From Cymbomonas tetramitiformis (lineage: Eukaryota; Chlorophyta; Pyramimonadophyceae; Pyramimonadales; Pyramimonadaceae), in the NCBI GenBank assembly GCA_001247695.2, contig LGRX02025762.1, positions 1 through 64,000 on the forward strand: DNA of 64,000 nucleotides. Reading direction: 5' to 3'. Of the stretch, positions 32,520 through 43,755 are shown in pieces; the stretch's first letter is position 1, and each line of letters begins with the position of its first letter. The notes under the pieces were generated by a model. The model made no database searches. It saw only the letters and a program-made list of their open reading frames with translations, and was not told the DNA's origin. The position numbers and the translations under genes were made by a program.

Positions 32520-33898
32520 ATGCAGAAGATCATGAACAGCACCATGCGCACATATGATGCCCCGCTGTACACATGGCCTCTTGCTGCACTCGATGCCATT
32601 AACACAGTCCTCAATGTTATGCCTAACAAGCACATTGGAATGGACACACCTCATCTCAGATACACCGGCCGTCACTTCGACTACACCGAGCTCCGGCCCT
32701 TCTGGTCCGAGTGCAATGTCTGGCAGGACCCCGCACAGCGCTCTAAGGCAGGAGCTAAAGCTGACACTTCGGCTAAGCTACAGCCTAAGAGCAAGCCATA
32801 CCGCTATGTCGGGAATCTCACACCAGGCAACTATCTATGCCTTGATACAGTGAAAGGAAAACTCAAGGCTCTCTCTAGGCCTACGTTTGTCACTGACCCT
32901 GCTCTCATGGCTAAGACACTTGCCAACACGCACAACACTCTGGTCGATCCCGCCTCCACAGCTATCTTCACAAAGAAGCTGTACCCCATCCGACGCCCCA
33001 CAGCCCTCTCCTCCCCCGACATCCTCGAGCTTGCATGCAGCACCCACGAGTCAGAGACCTTTGCCTATGTCAAGGTCCAGTGTGTTAAACTCAGACATCC
33101 AGTCTGGGTAAAGCTGAGATACACTATCTCCAGCTGGCCAAGAGCCACTATGCCACTCTCATCAGCTTTCTCAAGCACAGACACAAACATGGGGCACCTA
33201 ATGTCTTTTATCCGTGTTTTGCTATGTGCTCGGCTAGGCCAGCCGACCGGCAAAAGTATCACCCTGCAATCATCGTGTCTGTAGACCATAAGCCTCAGGT
33301 CCAGCACAGATACCAGGTGTACTTCGAATCGGGGAAAAGCAAATATGTCAGCAGAGTCGAATTCGACTCTACTGACTCACACTCCACCCAGTATGCAGAC
33401 ACCGATGCTGTCATCATCTCCCCAGACCAGAAGGCCATGCTCCTTGCCCTCAGAGACGCAGACTCAGACCCCGCAGACTTCCCGAGTGATGCCTTCATGC
33501 ATGGACGAGCCAGACCCTGCTACATACAGACAGGCTCGGGTCAGCCCTAATTGGAGACAGTGGCACAAAGCCATTCAGTCAGAGATTGACGGCATACTTC
33601 AGCCAGACAGGGCCGATCCAGTCACCGCCTTCCCCCCAGGCTCCACCGTCCTCCCCAGTAAGTTTGTCTTTAAGCTCAAGAAGCTGACAGACGGCTCCCT
33701 TGACAAGTTCAAGGCCAGATGCACCACCAGAGGAGACATGGACCGCACCTTCTATGAGGAGGCGGAGAACTTTGCCCCTACACCTCAGCTCACCACCTTC
33801 AGACTCCTACTAGCGCTCTGCCTGACACACAGACTCATGCCATACCACTATGATGTCTCTCAGGCTTTCCTCCAGGCTCTAATACCCGAGGATGGGCG
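32520..33898 (+). pseudogene. Ty1/copia pol, 5' part (integrase end to start of RT), frameshifted
   Basis: Three overlapping frames (32520-33284, 33224-33550, 33345-33914) read through the integrase C-terminal region (LAALDAINTVLN ... YTELRPFWSECNV), a linker, and the start of RT (PSKFVFKLKKLTDGSLDK, FAPTPQLTTFR, DVSQAFLQA). Two frameshifts break it. The protein would continue directly at 37002 if the insertion at 33899-36992 were absent. The 5' half of the element (LTR, gag, integrase core) is missing, cut off by element Y. Confidence 0.8.
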
Positions 33899-34126
33899 CA
33901 TTTTACACATCTGACGAGGTTCTGAGGGTTGAATATGAGTTTTTGGCCAGTTCGTGAAGCAATTTTGCAAAATGTGACTCGTTTTCGTGGGGTAGTTTGG
34001 GAGACTTCAGCAAGGCAAAGCCGGGTTCGTAATCACAATTTTATTTTTGAGCAGGATTTCACTAAAGTGGTAAATATCAAGAATTTTTATTTCAGAAATT
34101 TATCTAATACCCTCATAGTTAACGGT

Positions 34127-34278
34127 GTTCCAACACACTCGGCTGGCCCATTTCATGGAAGCAACTACTAATGCTGCGGCAAAAACTAGAAACCTAGCTC
34201 TTCATCCTTTGGGACCTTCCCGCTTACACGTTCCCACCTTAACCATGAACCTAACCTGTGAGCTATCTGTGCGTACTA
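34127..34278 (+). repeat. 152-bp inverted repeat, left
   Basis: Starts GTTCCAACACACTCGG and pairs with 36523-36674. The short frames on it encode the same peptide on both sides, which is only a mirror effect. Confidence 0.9.
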
Positions 34279-34559
34279 GCTCGTTGCCATGCGGTCTTCT
34301 TAATCATTCTCGGAAAGTCAATGCCCCCGAGAGGATCTTCTCTTCATTCGTCAAGGTCACGTCCGGGTGCAGGGGAAGGTCGGTAGGCTTGCCCGCGATC
34401 TTCATGAATTTCGCTGGCACACGAGTGCAGCAGGCAAACTTCAAGCAGAATTGAAACTTTGTCTCAACCCAAACTTCATTCACCAGGCGTTTGCCCATTA
34501 CCGCAACGCGTGGCGCACGTGCCCCCAAAACAGGCTGTTCCACTTTCTTCCCGGTCTCC

Positions 34560-36479
34560 CGCGCCAAAGTTTTTTGAGTGGCACATCCTTGTTGACAAAC
34601 CTTTGCCGCACAAGTTGCCTGGCGTCCAGAACCAGGGAGTACCATCCACTGACCTTGTTTCAGTCCGTTGCCATTTGCCTGCACCGTGGGTGTCGGGGTA
34701 ATCTGGACCGCCGCCATTTCCTTCAAAAGGTACTGGACTTCGTTCACAGTGAAACTGACACTGGCACGATCACAATGGCACGATATTTGAACAAGCCCAA
34801 GTTGGACTACAAGAAGCAAGTGGAGTTGAAGTCGGAAAAGTTGAAGGAGGAAACGGGGATCACCCATCTCACCAACTTCTATTGTGGCAACGTGCTTGGC
34901 CCATTTTCCATTCACGAGTGGGATGTGGCCGAGAGCCTGCTGGAGGCAAACATGACGAACCTCATTGAGTGGCCACTACCCTTCGGTACATGGGGATGTA
35001 CCCAAGGGCCTTAGGTACATAACGATGTGCCTAAGCCGTACAGATCAAATCAAGGCCCAAATCCGACGTTTTGTGCGCATTGTAGTGACAATTAACCAAT
35101 AGACACCCTCTTCTATCGATATTATGATCCAACATTCGTATCCGATCCGTACGATATACGCTCTGATGCATTCAAAATCACTCTTTTTGAAGAAAACAAA
35201 AAACCCAGGTCAAAATAAACGTTTTCCCGTCGTATTCGGCACGCTCGGCATCTTTCTTTCTGCGAACGTTCGGCTGGATCCTTGTAGTGGACCTCGATAA
35301 AGTACACTTCCTATGTATAGTTGGAGAATCTAAAAGAATATTACCCCTCCGCGCTATTCACCTTACTTGCGGTATCCGTAAGGTTGACATCTCAACGAGT
35401 ATCACATATTGAACGAGTAGGCGCAGGTGGATTAGCCCAGCCATAATCGGACTAGTAAGTGGCATATTATGCTTATAAATGACTAGAGTCTTCATTATCA
35501 TGACATGTGTTAAAATAATTTCCATACAAGCCTCTAACCCCACCTGATGAATATCGTTCACTCGTACGTGCGAAACCCTAAGGCGAAATGCCGATTTTCA
35601 TGCATGCACATACTGTGGGATCAGTTATAGGTACCTACAACGGCGTGTCGAGTGAAGGCGTGCTTGAGTGTTTAAGTGCAAGCCCCTGAAATCACAACTG
35701 CCCTAAGGGGTGTTTAATACCATTGTAACTAATATGTATCGATATTCATCATTTAGCGGTCGTACACAAGCATCAAACGCGATGTACCTAAGGGATGTAC
35801 CTAAGATTTTCGGAGTTTTGAAAATGTACATTTTCTGGAAATTGTCAATATGGATGACCTGCCTAGACTATCGTATTGAGCTAAATACCATAAACCAAAT
35901 GCATCAGGACCAAAAGGGACATGTTGACAATGGCTGAAATGGGCCCCCCAACCCGGCGTCGAGAATATGGCGCACCGCGGCGTTAAACGTCCACGTATAG
36001 TTAGGTACATCGCGATGTACCTAAGCGTGGGTAGTGGACATGAGGAGGGCAAGTGCAATTATACTCTGAGCAAAGCCTTGGGCATGTACACGGGTAAGCT
36101 CTGGAACGAGTTCGTTGAATACGGCAAGTCGTTTCAGGCCCTTCACTCGCAGAAAGTGTTCAAGCATTGCTGCTACACTACGGGATGCGTGGCATTGGAC
36201 ACGATCTGCGAGGCCAACAAGGAAACGCTGGTCGTGGGACAGAAGTCCATTCCTTTGTGCGAGTACCTGGTGGAACGGTACACAAGTGCCATGGGACAGG
36301 TGGTGATGGATCCCTTCATGGGTTCCGGTAGTTGCGGAGTGGCGGCGATTCGGAAGGGAAGATGCTTCTACGGGTTTGAGCAGAAACAAACCAACTTTTT
36401 TGCAGCCCTGTTCCACCTCTCTCATGCTGTGCAGTCTTACGTGGACGGCACTAACGAGGAGGAATACTCTCCACCGTAG
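34560..36479 (+). pseudogene. DNA N6-type methyltransferase remnant, split by a small insertion
   Basis: The first part (34560-34994, two frames) contains VGPF-like GPFSIHEWDVAESLLEAN and IEWPLPFGTW. The second part (about 36033-36479, stop TAG) contains DPFMGSGSCGVAAIRKGR, which fits the S-adenosylmethionine-binding motif of the permuted (beta-type) adenine or N4-cytosine enzymes where it follows the catalytic DPPY. The DPPY box is not visible and would lie at or near the break. Frames on the two sides do not join cleanly. Dead copy; assignment rests mainly on the second half. Confidence 0.6.
34995..36027. mobile_element. Small MITE-like insertion in the methyltransferase remnant
   Basis: Both ends carry TTAGGTACAT..CGATGTACCTAA-type hairpins (near 35015 and 36003), with more GATGTACCTAAG words near 35780. 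TGGG occurs on each side (34991-34994 and 36028-36031), a possible 4-bp target duplication. Exact ends are uncertain. No coding capacity. Confidence 0.45.
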
Positions 36480-36522
36480 GCCCCCTTGGGGAAGTTGGCT
36501 ACGTAGATGCAGATGTTCCGTT

Positions 36523-36674
36523 TAGTACGCACAGATAGCTCACAGGTTAGGTTCATGGTTAAGGTGGGAACGTGTAAGCGGGAAGGTCCCAAAGGATGAA
36601 GAGCTAGGTTTCTGGTTTTTGCCGCAGCATTAGTAGTTGCTTCCATGAAATGGGCCAGCCGAGTGTGTTGGAAC
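36523..36674 (-). repeat. 152-bp inverted repeat, right
   Basis: Reverse complement of 34127-34278 with one mismatch seen. Confidence 0.9.
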
Positions 36675-37001
36675 AATGAACTTGAATGAACTTGATGTAA
36701 TCTATGATTGTATTAGCCACCGACCGCCCTGCATCAAGAGTCTTGGTGCAGGCCTCGGGAAGAATTAGCAACGATGGGGAAAAAAATCGGTTGCCTTTTC
36801 ATGGTTGCACGCGTCATCCTGAAACTCATGAAAGCCAGCAGTCGAATTAAGGCATTTGTGCATCCCAAAAGGACAACCGTAATGACGCAACCTTCAAAGT
36901 GGAGTTCATAAAATTCCTCTCATTAAAAGTATGTCCGAAAACGACAAACTCGGGTCCTCGTTACCTCGTAACCTCGTTACTGGCGTTTGGTGGGATGGGC
37001 G

Positions 37002-38226
37002 GTACTATGTCAGGTTTCCGAAGGGGTATGTCCATCCCCTAGGATATGTAGGTGCCTATATTATGAAGAAGGCACTCTACGGACATCGGACCTCAGGCAG
37101 ACTTTGGTCAGAGACCGCACACAGGTTCATGACAGACCGCTACCCTACACTCAGCAGGTCCACATATGACGAGTGCCTGTACATCGGCTGGATTGACGGT
37201 CAGCTCTTCATAGTCCTCATCTACGTTGATGACTTCATTGTGGCTTGTGCCGATGAGCGGTCCAGAGCCCGGTTTCACACTGACATCATGTCCACATTCC
37301 AGGCCACCTACTCTGGTGTCCTCAACCAGTTCCTCCAGCTCAAGGTTGATGTCCAGACTGAGACACTTCCTACAGGAGAGTCATACCCGACCAGGATTGA
37401 GCTTTCACACGAGCGGAGCATCACAGATCTGTGTGCTAAGTTCAGCATAGACACGGATAAGCAGGCACCTCGATCACCGATGACAGAGGGTCTCTCCCTC
37501 CCCATTCCCCCACCTGATGCCATTGACAGGTCCATTGAGACACCCCTCAGATCCTTGATCTACTCTCTGCTCTGGTTAGCCAGGACAGTCAGACCCGACA
37601 TATACTACCACGTCACGTATCTGGCTCAGTTCTGCCACCAGCCCACAGTTGAGGCCCTCACCGCTGCCAAGCGGATCCTTCACTATGCCTACTCCACCAG
37701 AGACTACACACTTGCTATGGCTATTGACTCTACAACACCCCAGCTCACAGCGTTCTGTGACTCAGACCATGCAGGAGACACTGCCACACGGAACTCAGTT
37801 TCCGGCTACTGTCTCTACTTTCACGGTATGCTCATTGACTGGTGGTCAAAGAAGCAGAAGTCATGCACTGCCCTTCACTCTACAGAGGCAGAGTATGTTG
37901 CCATGTCAGAAGCCTGTACCTCCGCCCTGGCCATCTACAACACACTAACAGAGTTCTTCCCCTCAGCTGAGCCCATCACCGTCAATGTAGATAACTCAGC
38001 CGTTCAGACTTTGGTCACTCAGCGGGCACTCTCTACTAAGCTCAAACACATTGCGGTTCGGTACCACGCGGTTAGGAACTGGTGTCAAGGACCCCTCAGG
38101 AAGTTTACCCCGGTCTGGATTCCGACCGATGACAATCAGGCTGACATTTTCACTAAAACCCTTCCTACCACAAAACACGGGGTTTCCCATTATCGACAAG
38201 TTCACTGCCCGCCTCTTGGATATTAA
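37002..38226 (+). pseudogene. Ty1/copia pol, 3' part (RT and RNase H)
   Basis: Continues RT after the insertion: YYVRFPKGYVHP, KKALYGHRTSGRLW, the catalytic box VLIYVDDFIVA, YSLLWLARTVRPDI, then RNase H with FCDSDHAGD, TAL.STEAEYVA, and KHIAVRYHAVR ... NQADIFTKTLP near the C-terminus. The frame is open over 408 codons and keeps all catalytic residues, so this part looks young. The listed frame begins 24 codons upstream in the inserted element; the true homology starts at 37002. Confidence 0.88.
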
Positions 38227-38715
38227 GGACCGGGGTGTTAAGCTGAAAGAGAGACTACGAGCAGCTGAAGCACAGAAGCTACATGCCCAGCAGCAACAAC
38301 TACAACAACAACAACAACGACAGGACGAGATCGTCTTAGCATCACTGCAACGGCAGAACTTGATAGGGTGACCCGAGGCGAGGGAAGGTGGGCCTCTGCG
38401 AGCATGTCTATTTCTAAAGACCCGGAGGCACCAATAGGACCAGTTCTTGCCAATGCAAATGCCTGTATCTTTGCTTGCTCCGTCTCCGAGTATATTGATA
38501 TTGCTTGTTTTTCATTATCATGTCACTGCCACCCACATCCACAGAATGTGGTGGTGTCACGGGGGACTAGATATCCAATACTGCCCCCTGTATGACATTC
38601 CTCGATGCATGTGACAGATGACTGCATTATTCGGCTCGAGACCGCGAGTCACAGCGATAGAGACCACGAGTCACAACGATAGAGACCGCGAGCCACGTGT
38701 TAGAGCAGGGCTCTA
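38227..38715. other. Copia 3' flank with CAA repeat and a 22-bp tandem repeat
   Basis: After the pol stop come a CAACAACAA tract (38290-38320), a purine-rich stretch GAGGCGAGGGAAGG near 38373 that could be a polypurine tract, possible LTR sequence, and three 22-bp units GATAGAGACCGCGAGTCACA at 38636-38700. No second LTR is available to define the LTR ends. Confidence 0.45.
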
Positions 38716-39381
38716 CAGTAATGCTCGGGCTATAAGAAAGCAGGCCCAAAAATCTAGCCGCTGGCTTTCTTAATTTGAGGCTCATTGAACGGCACCCAAC
38801 GTAGGCAGATTTCTTAATAAGCCCGCCTGGCTGCCTTGGATCGACAGTATCCGTCAGATTTTCAGGATCGCTAGCGTGCGTACTTTCTTAATCGACGGTC
38901 GGTTGCCATTCGATGTGTATATACCACAGCGCCTGCTTTCTTAATGTTTTCTTAAAACAAGCGAGAGCCTTTCATAGTGAACACAATGGTCGAACCAACA
39001 AAGGAAGCGCTGAGGACGCTCAAGTCTCTGCAAGCAAGCTTGATGCTGCGGTACAATAAGCGCCTGTGAAGTTGTGATATCGATTATGCATTTTAAATTG
39101 GCATTCCCACAAGCCCCTCCAGGCTGTAATCAACTGTAATCAAATACCGTAATCAGTTTTTTAGCAGTTATCAAATGACTTTCTTAAATCAATGATTTTG
39201 GAGTACAATTCATCTCAAATATCTCATATTCCAGCGTGTATACTTTCTGAATATGGGGACTTATGGGTTCAACTCCGTGACTTCGCCAACGGCTGGCTTA
39301 TTTTCTTATTCTTAAATTTTGGCCAAAAACCCAGCGGCTGCTTTCTTATAGGTGGAGTTTCTTATAGCCCGAGCATTACTG
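38716..39381. mobile_element. Mariner/Tigger-type MITE, 666 bp
   Basis: Terminal inverted repeats CAGTAATGCTCGGGCTATAA flank it on both sides, each followed by TA outside (38714-38715 and 39382-39383). CAG at the end plus a TA duplication is the pogo/Tigger style of Tc1-mariner. An internal 28-codon frame at 38986 has no recognised domain. Non-autonomous. Confidence 0.85.
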
Positions 39382-39383
39382 TA

Positions 39384-40950
39384 TATCGCTTTGATTTTTC
39401 GGTATCGATACGATCCGATATCCGAAAAGCGGCATCGATAATCGGCACAATCGAGACATAATCGATTAATTTGGCATCTATATGTAATTTGCTATAAATT
39501 AAATATGGAACACCGAAACCTACACAATCGATACTTTGATATTGCAATTCGACAATTGGCGATAAATACGATATATCGATAGTATCGGTTATCGGAAATA
39601 TCGATATAGAGCCTTGTGTTAGAGTACTCGAGCATTACCGTAGCCGTACTCGTACAGCCTTGCAAAGCGCACGTAGCATAAGCTACTTAGACTCTCTTAC
39701 TCTCATATGTTATATCTTTTACAAACATATATCACCGGTTTCAGCCTCATATTTTTGCTTACAGCGATAGTATTAAAACACTGATATACAGAATATTCTA
39801 CCCTGTATGTGTTTCAAACTATCTATTAATTACCACAGAAAGGATTATCACAGAAATTTTAAAAAAATTTGATAAAATCGGGAGAAAATCGCCGCGTCCG
39901 CGCCCGAGGCTCTGACTTGTGAGAGTGACACCCCCACACCGAAAAGGCCAAACGAAAGTCTAGGATGGAAGTCTAGTCTAGTGCCCCAGTGTGGGTGTGA
40001 CTGTGATGTGGCTGTGTGGCTGTGGGCAGACGGCCATAAACTCCAAAACCGTACCATTGGCCCAACTGAAGAACTGTACACGTGTAATTCTTTGGCTCCA
40101 CCTGCACTTCGTCGAAGGAATCTGGTCGAATCATGTATCAACAATTCATCATTCATCATTCGCCCAATTTCGCCCCGTTTCGCGTTCGCATTCAGCATTG
40201 GGCGTCACACGCGCGCTAAGCGCTGGCGTGGGTGACGTCAGCGTCAGTAAAAAAATAGGGGTTCGCGAAACCGATGGACCATGCGGATGGAGCTCAGGAG
40301 CTGATGCAAGCTGGACGCACGACAGCGACAGTCGCACGACATGCACATCCCAGCAAAATAATAAATATGGTCTGGATGATTGCTACGTCGTATTAGGTTG
40401 GGAATCATAGGAATGCTTCGAATTGCTTGGTCGCTATCAGCGATTATTCGAGTACTCTCAACCTGTGAGAGTGGAACAATCGTGTTGTGTACGGGGGTAG
40501 TCTAGGTGCAGATCAATACAGATAGTACACCCACAGCGGAATAGAGCCGAACGATCCGCGAATATTGAACCTCGAGGTGGAGTCTTTTCGATAATCGTCT
40601 TTAATAGCGTTCTAATCAGTGACTTAGGCGCATAGTATTAGTCGTTTCGGAGGCTCTCTGTTTTCTAGACTGTTTCCGAGCGTGCACCGAATAAACGAGT
40701 TGCACAGTATCTCGTCGCTGAGTTTTCCAACCGAATCATACTTCTATATGCGAAGCAGTTTCTCGGATGTAAGTTGCAAAAATTTCCTCGTCAACTGAGA
40801 TCAGAGAGATATTTAGACAGCTTGATTCACTACGGATGACTCCCGCAAGTACATATGCTGGTGTTCGGTTGAGTAAGTGAGAACGGCGCCCGACTACCTT
40901 CAAACACCGTTGGTCGGACTGCAATAACGCTTCTACCCTCGACAACGAGC
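39384..40950. other. No gene seen; ATCGAT-rich stretch and promoter side of the next gene
   Basis: 39384-39615 is dense in TATCGAT/ATCGATA words. The remainder holds short frames only. The region just upstream of 40951 should contain the promoter of the phosphoesterase gene, but no box was chosen. Confidence 0.4.
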
Positions 40951-43755
40951 ATGTCGAGCGCGGGGTATTTGAAGTTCTTTGAACGCTTTGACGGAGAAGC
41001 TCCACACTTTGACGGGCGAGCTATTTATGCAATCTCCGATTTGCACGTCGACAGCAAAGTCAACAGAGACTGGGTCAACAGCTTGCCAGCCCAAGATCAC
41101 CTAGAAGATGCGTTGATAGTCGCTGGAGATGTCGCTACCAAGTACGGATAATGAGAAGTGAACGGTCGTTAACAAGTTGCGGATTGTTCTGGACTTTCCT
41201 GTGACAGCGGTTGACATATTCGGAAGCCTCTGCGGTGACCCTTGTACCTTCGACATAGCCGGCCAAGCGAAAATGAAATCTTGTGCATTGCGTTTCCAGC
41301 GCCTCGTAAATCTGTGGAATATGTGCTTGTAGAGTTGGTGCGTGCAGAAGTATGGAAGACTTGAGTTCTGGACCCAGAAACTGATCCGTAACATTTTGCA
41401 ATTGGGGAACAGCTTGGAAGTCCTGGAGTCTACACTCGTCGCTCTTCTTGAAAAGTTCGGCGCCGTATGGTTTTGCCCCGGCAACCACGAGCTGTGGTGC
41501 ACTCCGGACAAGAAGGGCCAGTCCCACTCGATTGAAAAGTAGGCCACACCAGACCGCTTCCGAAGTTGACGAAATGCGCCCTCGAGGCCGGCCTTTTACT
41601 TAGTCCCTGGTGTTCAGACAACTGGAATGTTCCTTATGAGGAGCGTTCCTCAGTGTTGCGAGGCATTGCTTGTGTTGGAATCACCCCACGAGCTCGACGA
41701 TACCTCGTTGTGCATCGCATATGCACTTCAGGCCGCCCTCACAGCTATGCCAAAAGTGTTCCGACAGCGCGCACGTGTGTGAACAAGGGAGACAACGCCT
41801 CTTGTCTCTCGAGCGATGGCCCTCCCTACATATGGCGCCTAATGTTTTAAGTTGTTCCCCTACAGATTCTTTGCCATCTTGCAGTTGTGCCGCAAGCTGG
41901 GAGTGCGTACGGAGCCCGGCACTGTGGGCACAAGTGCGGCCATCGTCCCAATGTACTCGTGGTACAAGCCTGTGAGTGCAGACATCCCGAAGGTTGTCAA
42001 GTACTTCGACAGAAGCTGCCGGTATGTTATCCGCAGTGCGCCACGGGAGGAAGTCCTCCGATCCCGGCGTCCTTGCGGAAAGTGTGCTGGAGCCCATCCT
42101 TCAGAGACGCTTTGGGTGGAAGCTGCTGGGGAAGGCTCCGTCTCAGCCTATTGAGGTGAAGCAAGGGAGGGAGCGCCCCGGTCGAAGCACTGTGGGTGGA
42201 GCATGCGGGGGAGCTACGATATGGTCGAGACGCATTCAGGGAAGGGCTCCAGCTGAGGCGCGGAGGGCGGAGCATTCAGGGGGAGCTGCGGTATGGTCGA
42301 GGCGCATTCAGGGAAGGGCTCCAGCTGAGGCGCTGAGGGCGGAGCATGCGGGGGAGGGCTACGCTGGAGGCGCTGAGGGTTGAACATGCGGGGGAGGGCT
42401 ACATTGGAGGCGCTGAGGGTGGAGTATGCAGGGGAGGGCTATGGTCGGAGTGCGTAGAGCGGAACACGCAGAGAGTTGTCCCCTTACATTTTATCACCTG
42501 TTTCCCTTTTATACCAATTCTTGTCAAGCATTGACAAATGTGCGCTTCACTTTGTGTACCTGACTGAATTTTACAAATATGAGGTTGGATGCAGGTGGAC
42601 AAAGGGAGTTGGGAATCCGGAAGATCCGCAAGACTCGTTGTACCCGGGCATATCGGAGTTCTTTGCACAACTCAATGAGAAGCGTCTTGAACTTGATTAC
42701 GAGAATCGGCACATCATTTCCTTCACGCATTTCGTTCCTCATCTGGTGCGCTGCCTACATTTCTGGAGTAGTTGTACAGGATACATGAGAGGTGTTCAGT
42801 TTTACCACTAGACGTGTGGTTTCACAGCATCTTCGCAGTTGGATGTATGCAGTGGACTGACCACTATACTGCCTAGTTCCCAAGTAGTTGGATGTATGCA
42901 GTGGACTGACCACTATACTGCCTAGTTCCCAAGTAGTTGGATGTATGCAGTGGACTGACCACTATACAGCCTAGTTCCCAAGTAGTTGGATGTATGCAAT
43001 GGACTGACCACTATGCAGCCTAGTTCCCAAGTTGTTGGATGTATGCAGTGGACTGACCACTATACAGCCTAGTTCCCAAGTAGTTGGATGTATGCATGGA
43101 CTGACCACTATACAGCCTAGTTCCCAAGTAGTTGGATGTATGCAGTGGACTGACCACTATACAGCCTAGTTCCCAAGTAGTTGGATGTATGCAGTGGACT
43201 GACCACCATATGCATTAGGTTGGGATTGCGGTAATCTGTGATTGTGCTGGTTCCTTTTACAGGAGCTCTTTTATGGACGACGAGACCTCGTGCATGTGAT
43301 GGGCTGTGACCTCATAGGCAAACAAGTGAGAGACTTTTCTGGAGGCGATTCCCGAGTTTATTTTTATTGCTTAACATGCTGGAGCATGCTGAACTCCTGA
43401 ATAGCTGGATAAATCTCAGATATCCGGTTTTTAGACCGAGGAAATGAAATAAGTCTTAAGGACAGCGGGTATTGTTATGCAGGTTCAACAAATGCAGAAA
43501 CAAACAAATCAACAAACGCACATTTTTGGTCATTCTCACATGAACGTCGATACCACAAAGAATGGGATCCGTTTTGTGCAGCATGCTGTTGGTAACGCAA
43601 CCGACTACTTTGCAGGTGCACGGTATCCTATGAAAGTCTGGGATGTTGCAACAGGTGGCGGTGGGCCGTTGACCCGTATATCTGGGATTTTGGGAGCTGC
43701 AAAGCTATCAGTTGCGCAAACAGTGATTGCATGTACATCTGAAAGCAGTGGGTAG
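40951..43755 (+). CDS. Calcineurin-like metallophosphoesterase, at least 7 exons
   Basis: Metal-dependent phosphoesterase of unknown substrate. Exons with matching phases: 40951-41141 (ATG; motif SDLH and AGDVAT), 41413-41538 (PGNHELW), 41866-41971 (ILQLCRKLGVRTEPGTVGT), about 42595-42745 (SFTHFVPH), 43263-43325, and 43483-43755 (GHSHMNVDTT, then MKVWD, stop TAG). An exon between 41972 and 42594, where the family has a Trp/Asp-rich segment, was not found, so the model is incomplete. All five metal-binding motifs are present. No signal peptide or membrane segment is seen, so it is probably cytosolic. It belongs to a different subfamily from the purple acid phosphatase upstream. Confidence 0.85.
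42150..42445 (+). repeat. Imperfect tandem repeat in a phosphoesterase intron
   Basis: Units of about 30-70 bp built from GGCGCTGAGGGCGGAGCATG and GGGGAGGGCTAC words. They lie where a family exon is expected, so expansion may have disturbed the model here. Confidence 0.75.
42837..43213 (+). repeat. 49-bp tandem repeat, about 8 units, in a phosphoesterase intron
   Basis: Units start GTTGGATGTATGCAGTGGAC and end TAGTTCCCAAGTA. Units differ by a few bases; the last is partial. Confidence 0.92.

Larger units (their letters stand above)
33899..36992. mobile_element. 3.1-kb element inserted in copia pol, carrying a DNA methyltransferase remnant
   Basis: GGATGGGCG flanks both ends (33890-33898 and 36993-37001), giving a 9-bp target duplication, and the copia frame resumes exactly after it. 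The outer ends share a weak inverted ACGAGGTT/GAGG pattern. Inside are near-perfect 152-bp inverted repeats (34127-34278 and 36523-36674, one mismatch seen) enclosing a methyltransferase pseudogene. A 9-bp duplication is typical of Mutator-like elements, but no MULE transposase is present, so it is probably non-autonomous with captured or borrowed cargo. Confidence 0.8.

Noticed and set aside
33899..34030. Assigning the copia-splitting element firmly to Mutator-like transposons
   Set aside because: The 9-bp duplication fits, but terminal repeats are weak and no transposase is present.
34304..34915. 203-codon minus-strand frame in the copia-splitting element
   Set aside because: Antisense to the methyltransferase-like frames; no recognisable domain, although it cannot be fully excluded.
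40736..41005. 89-codon minus-strand frame
   Set aside because: Overlaps the first exon of the phosphoesterase antisense and has no features.
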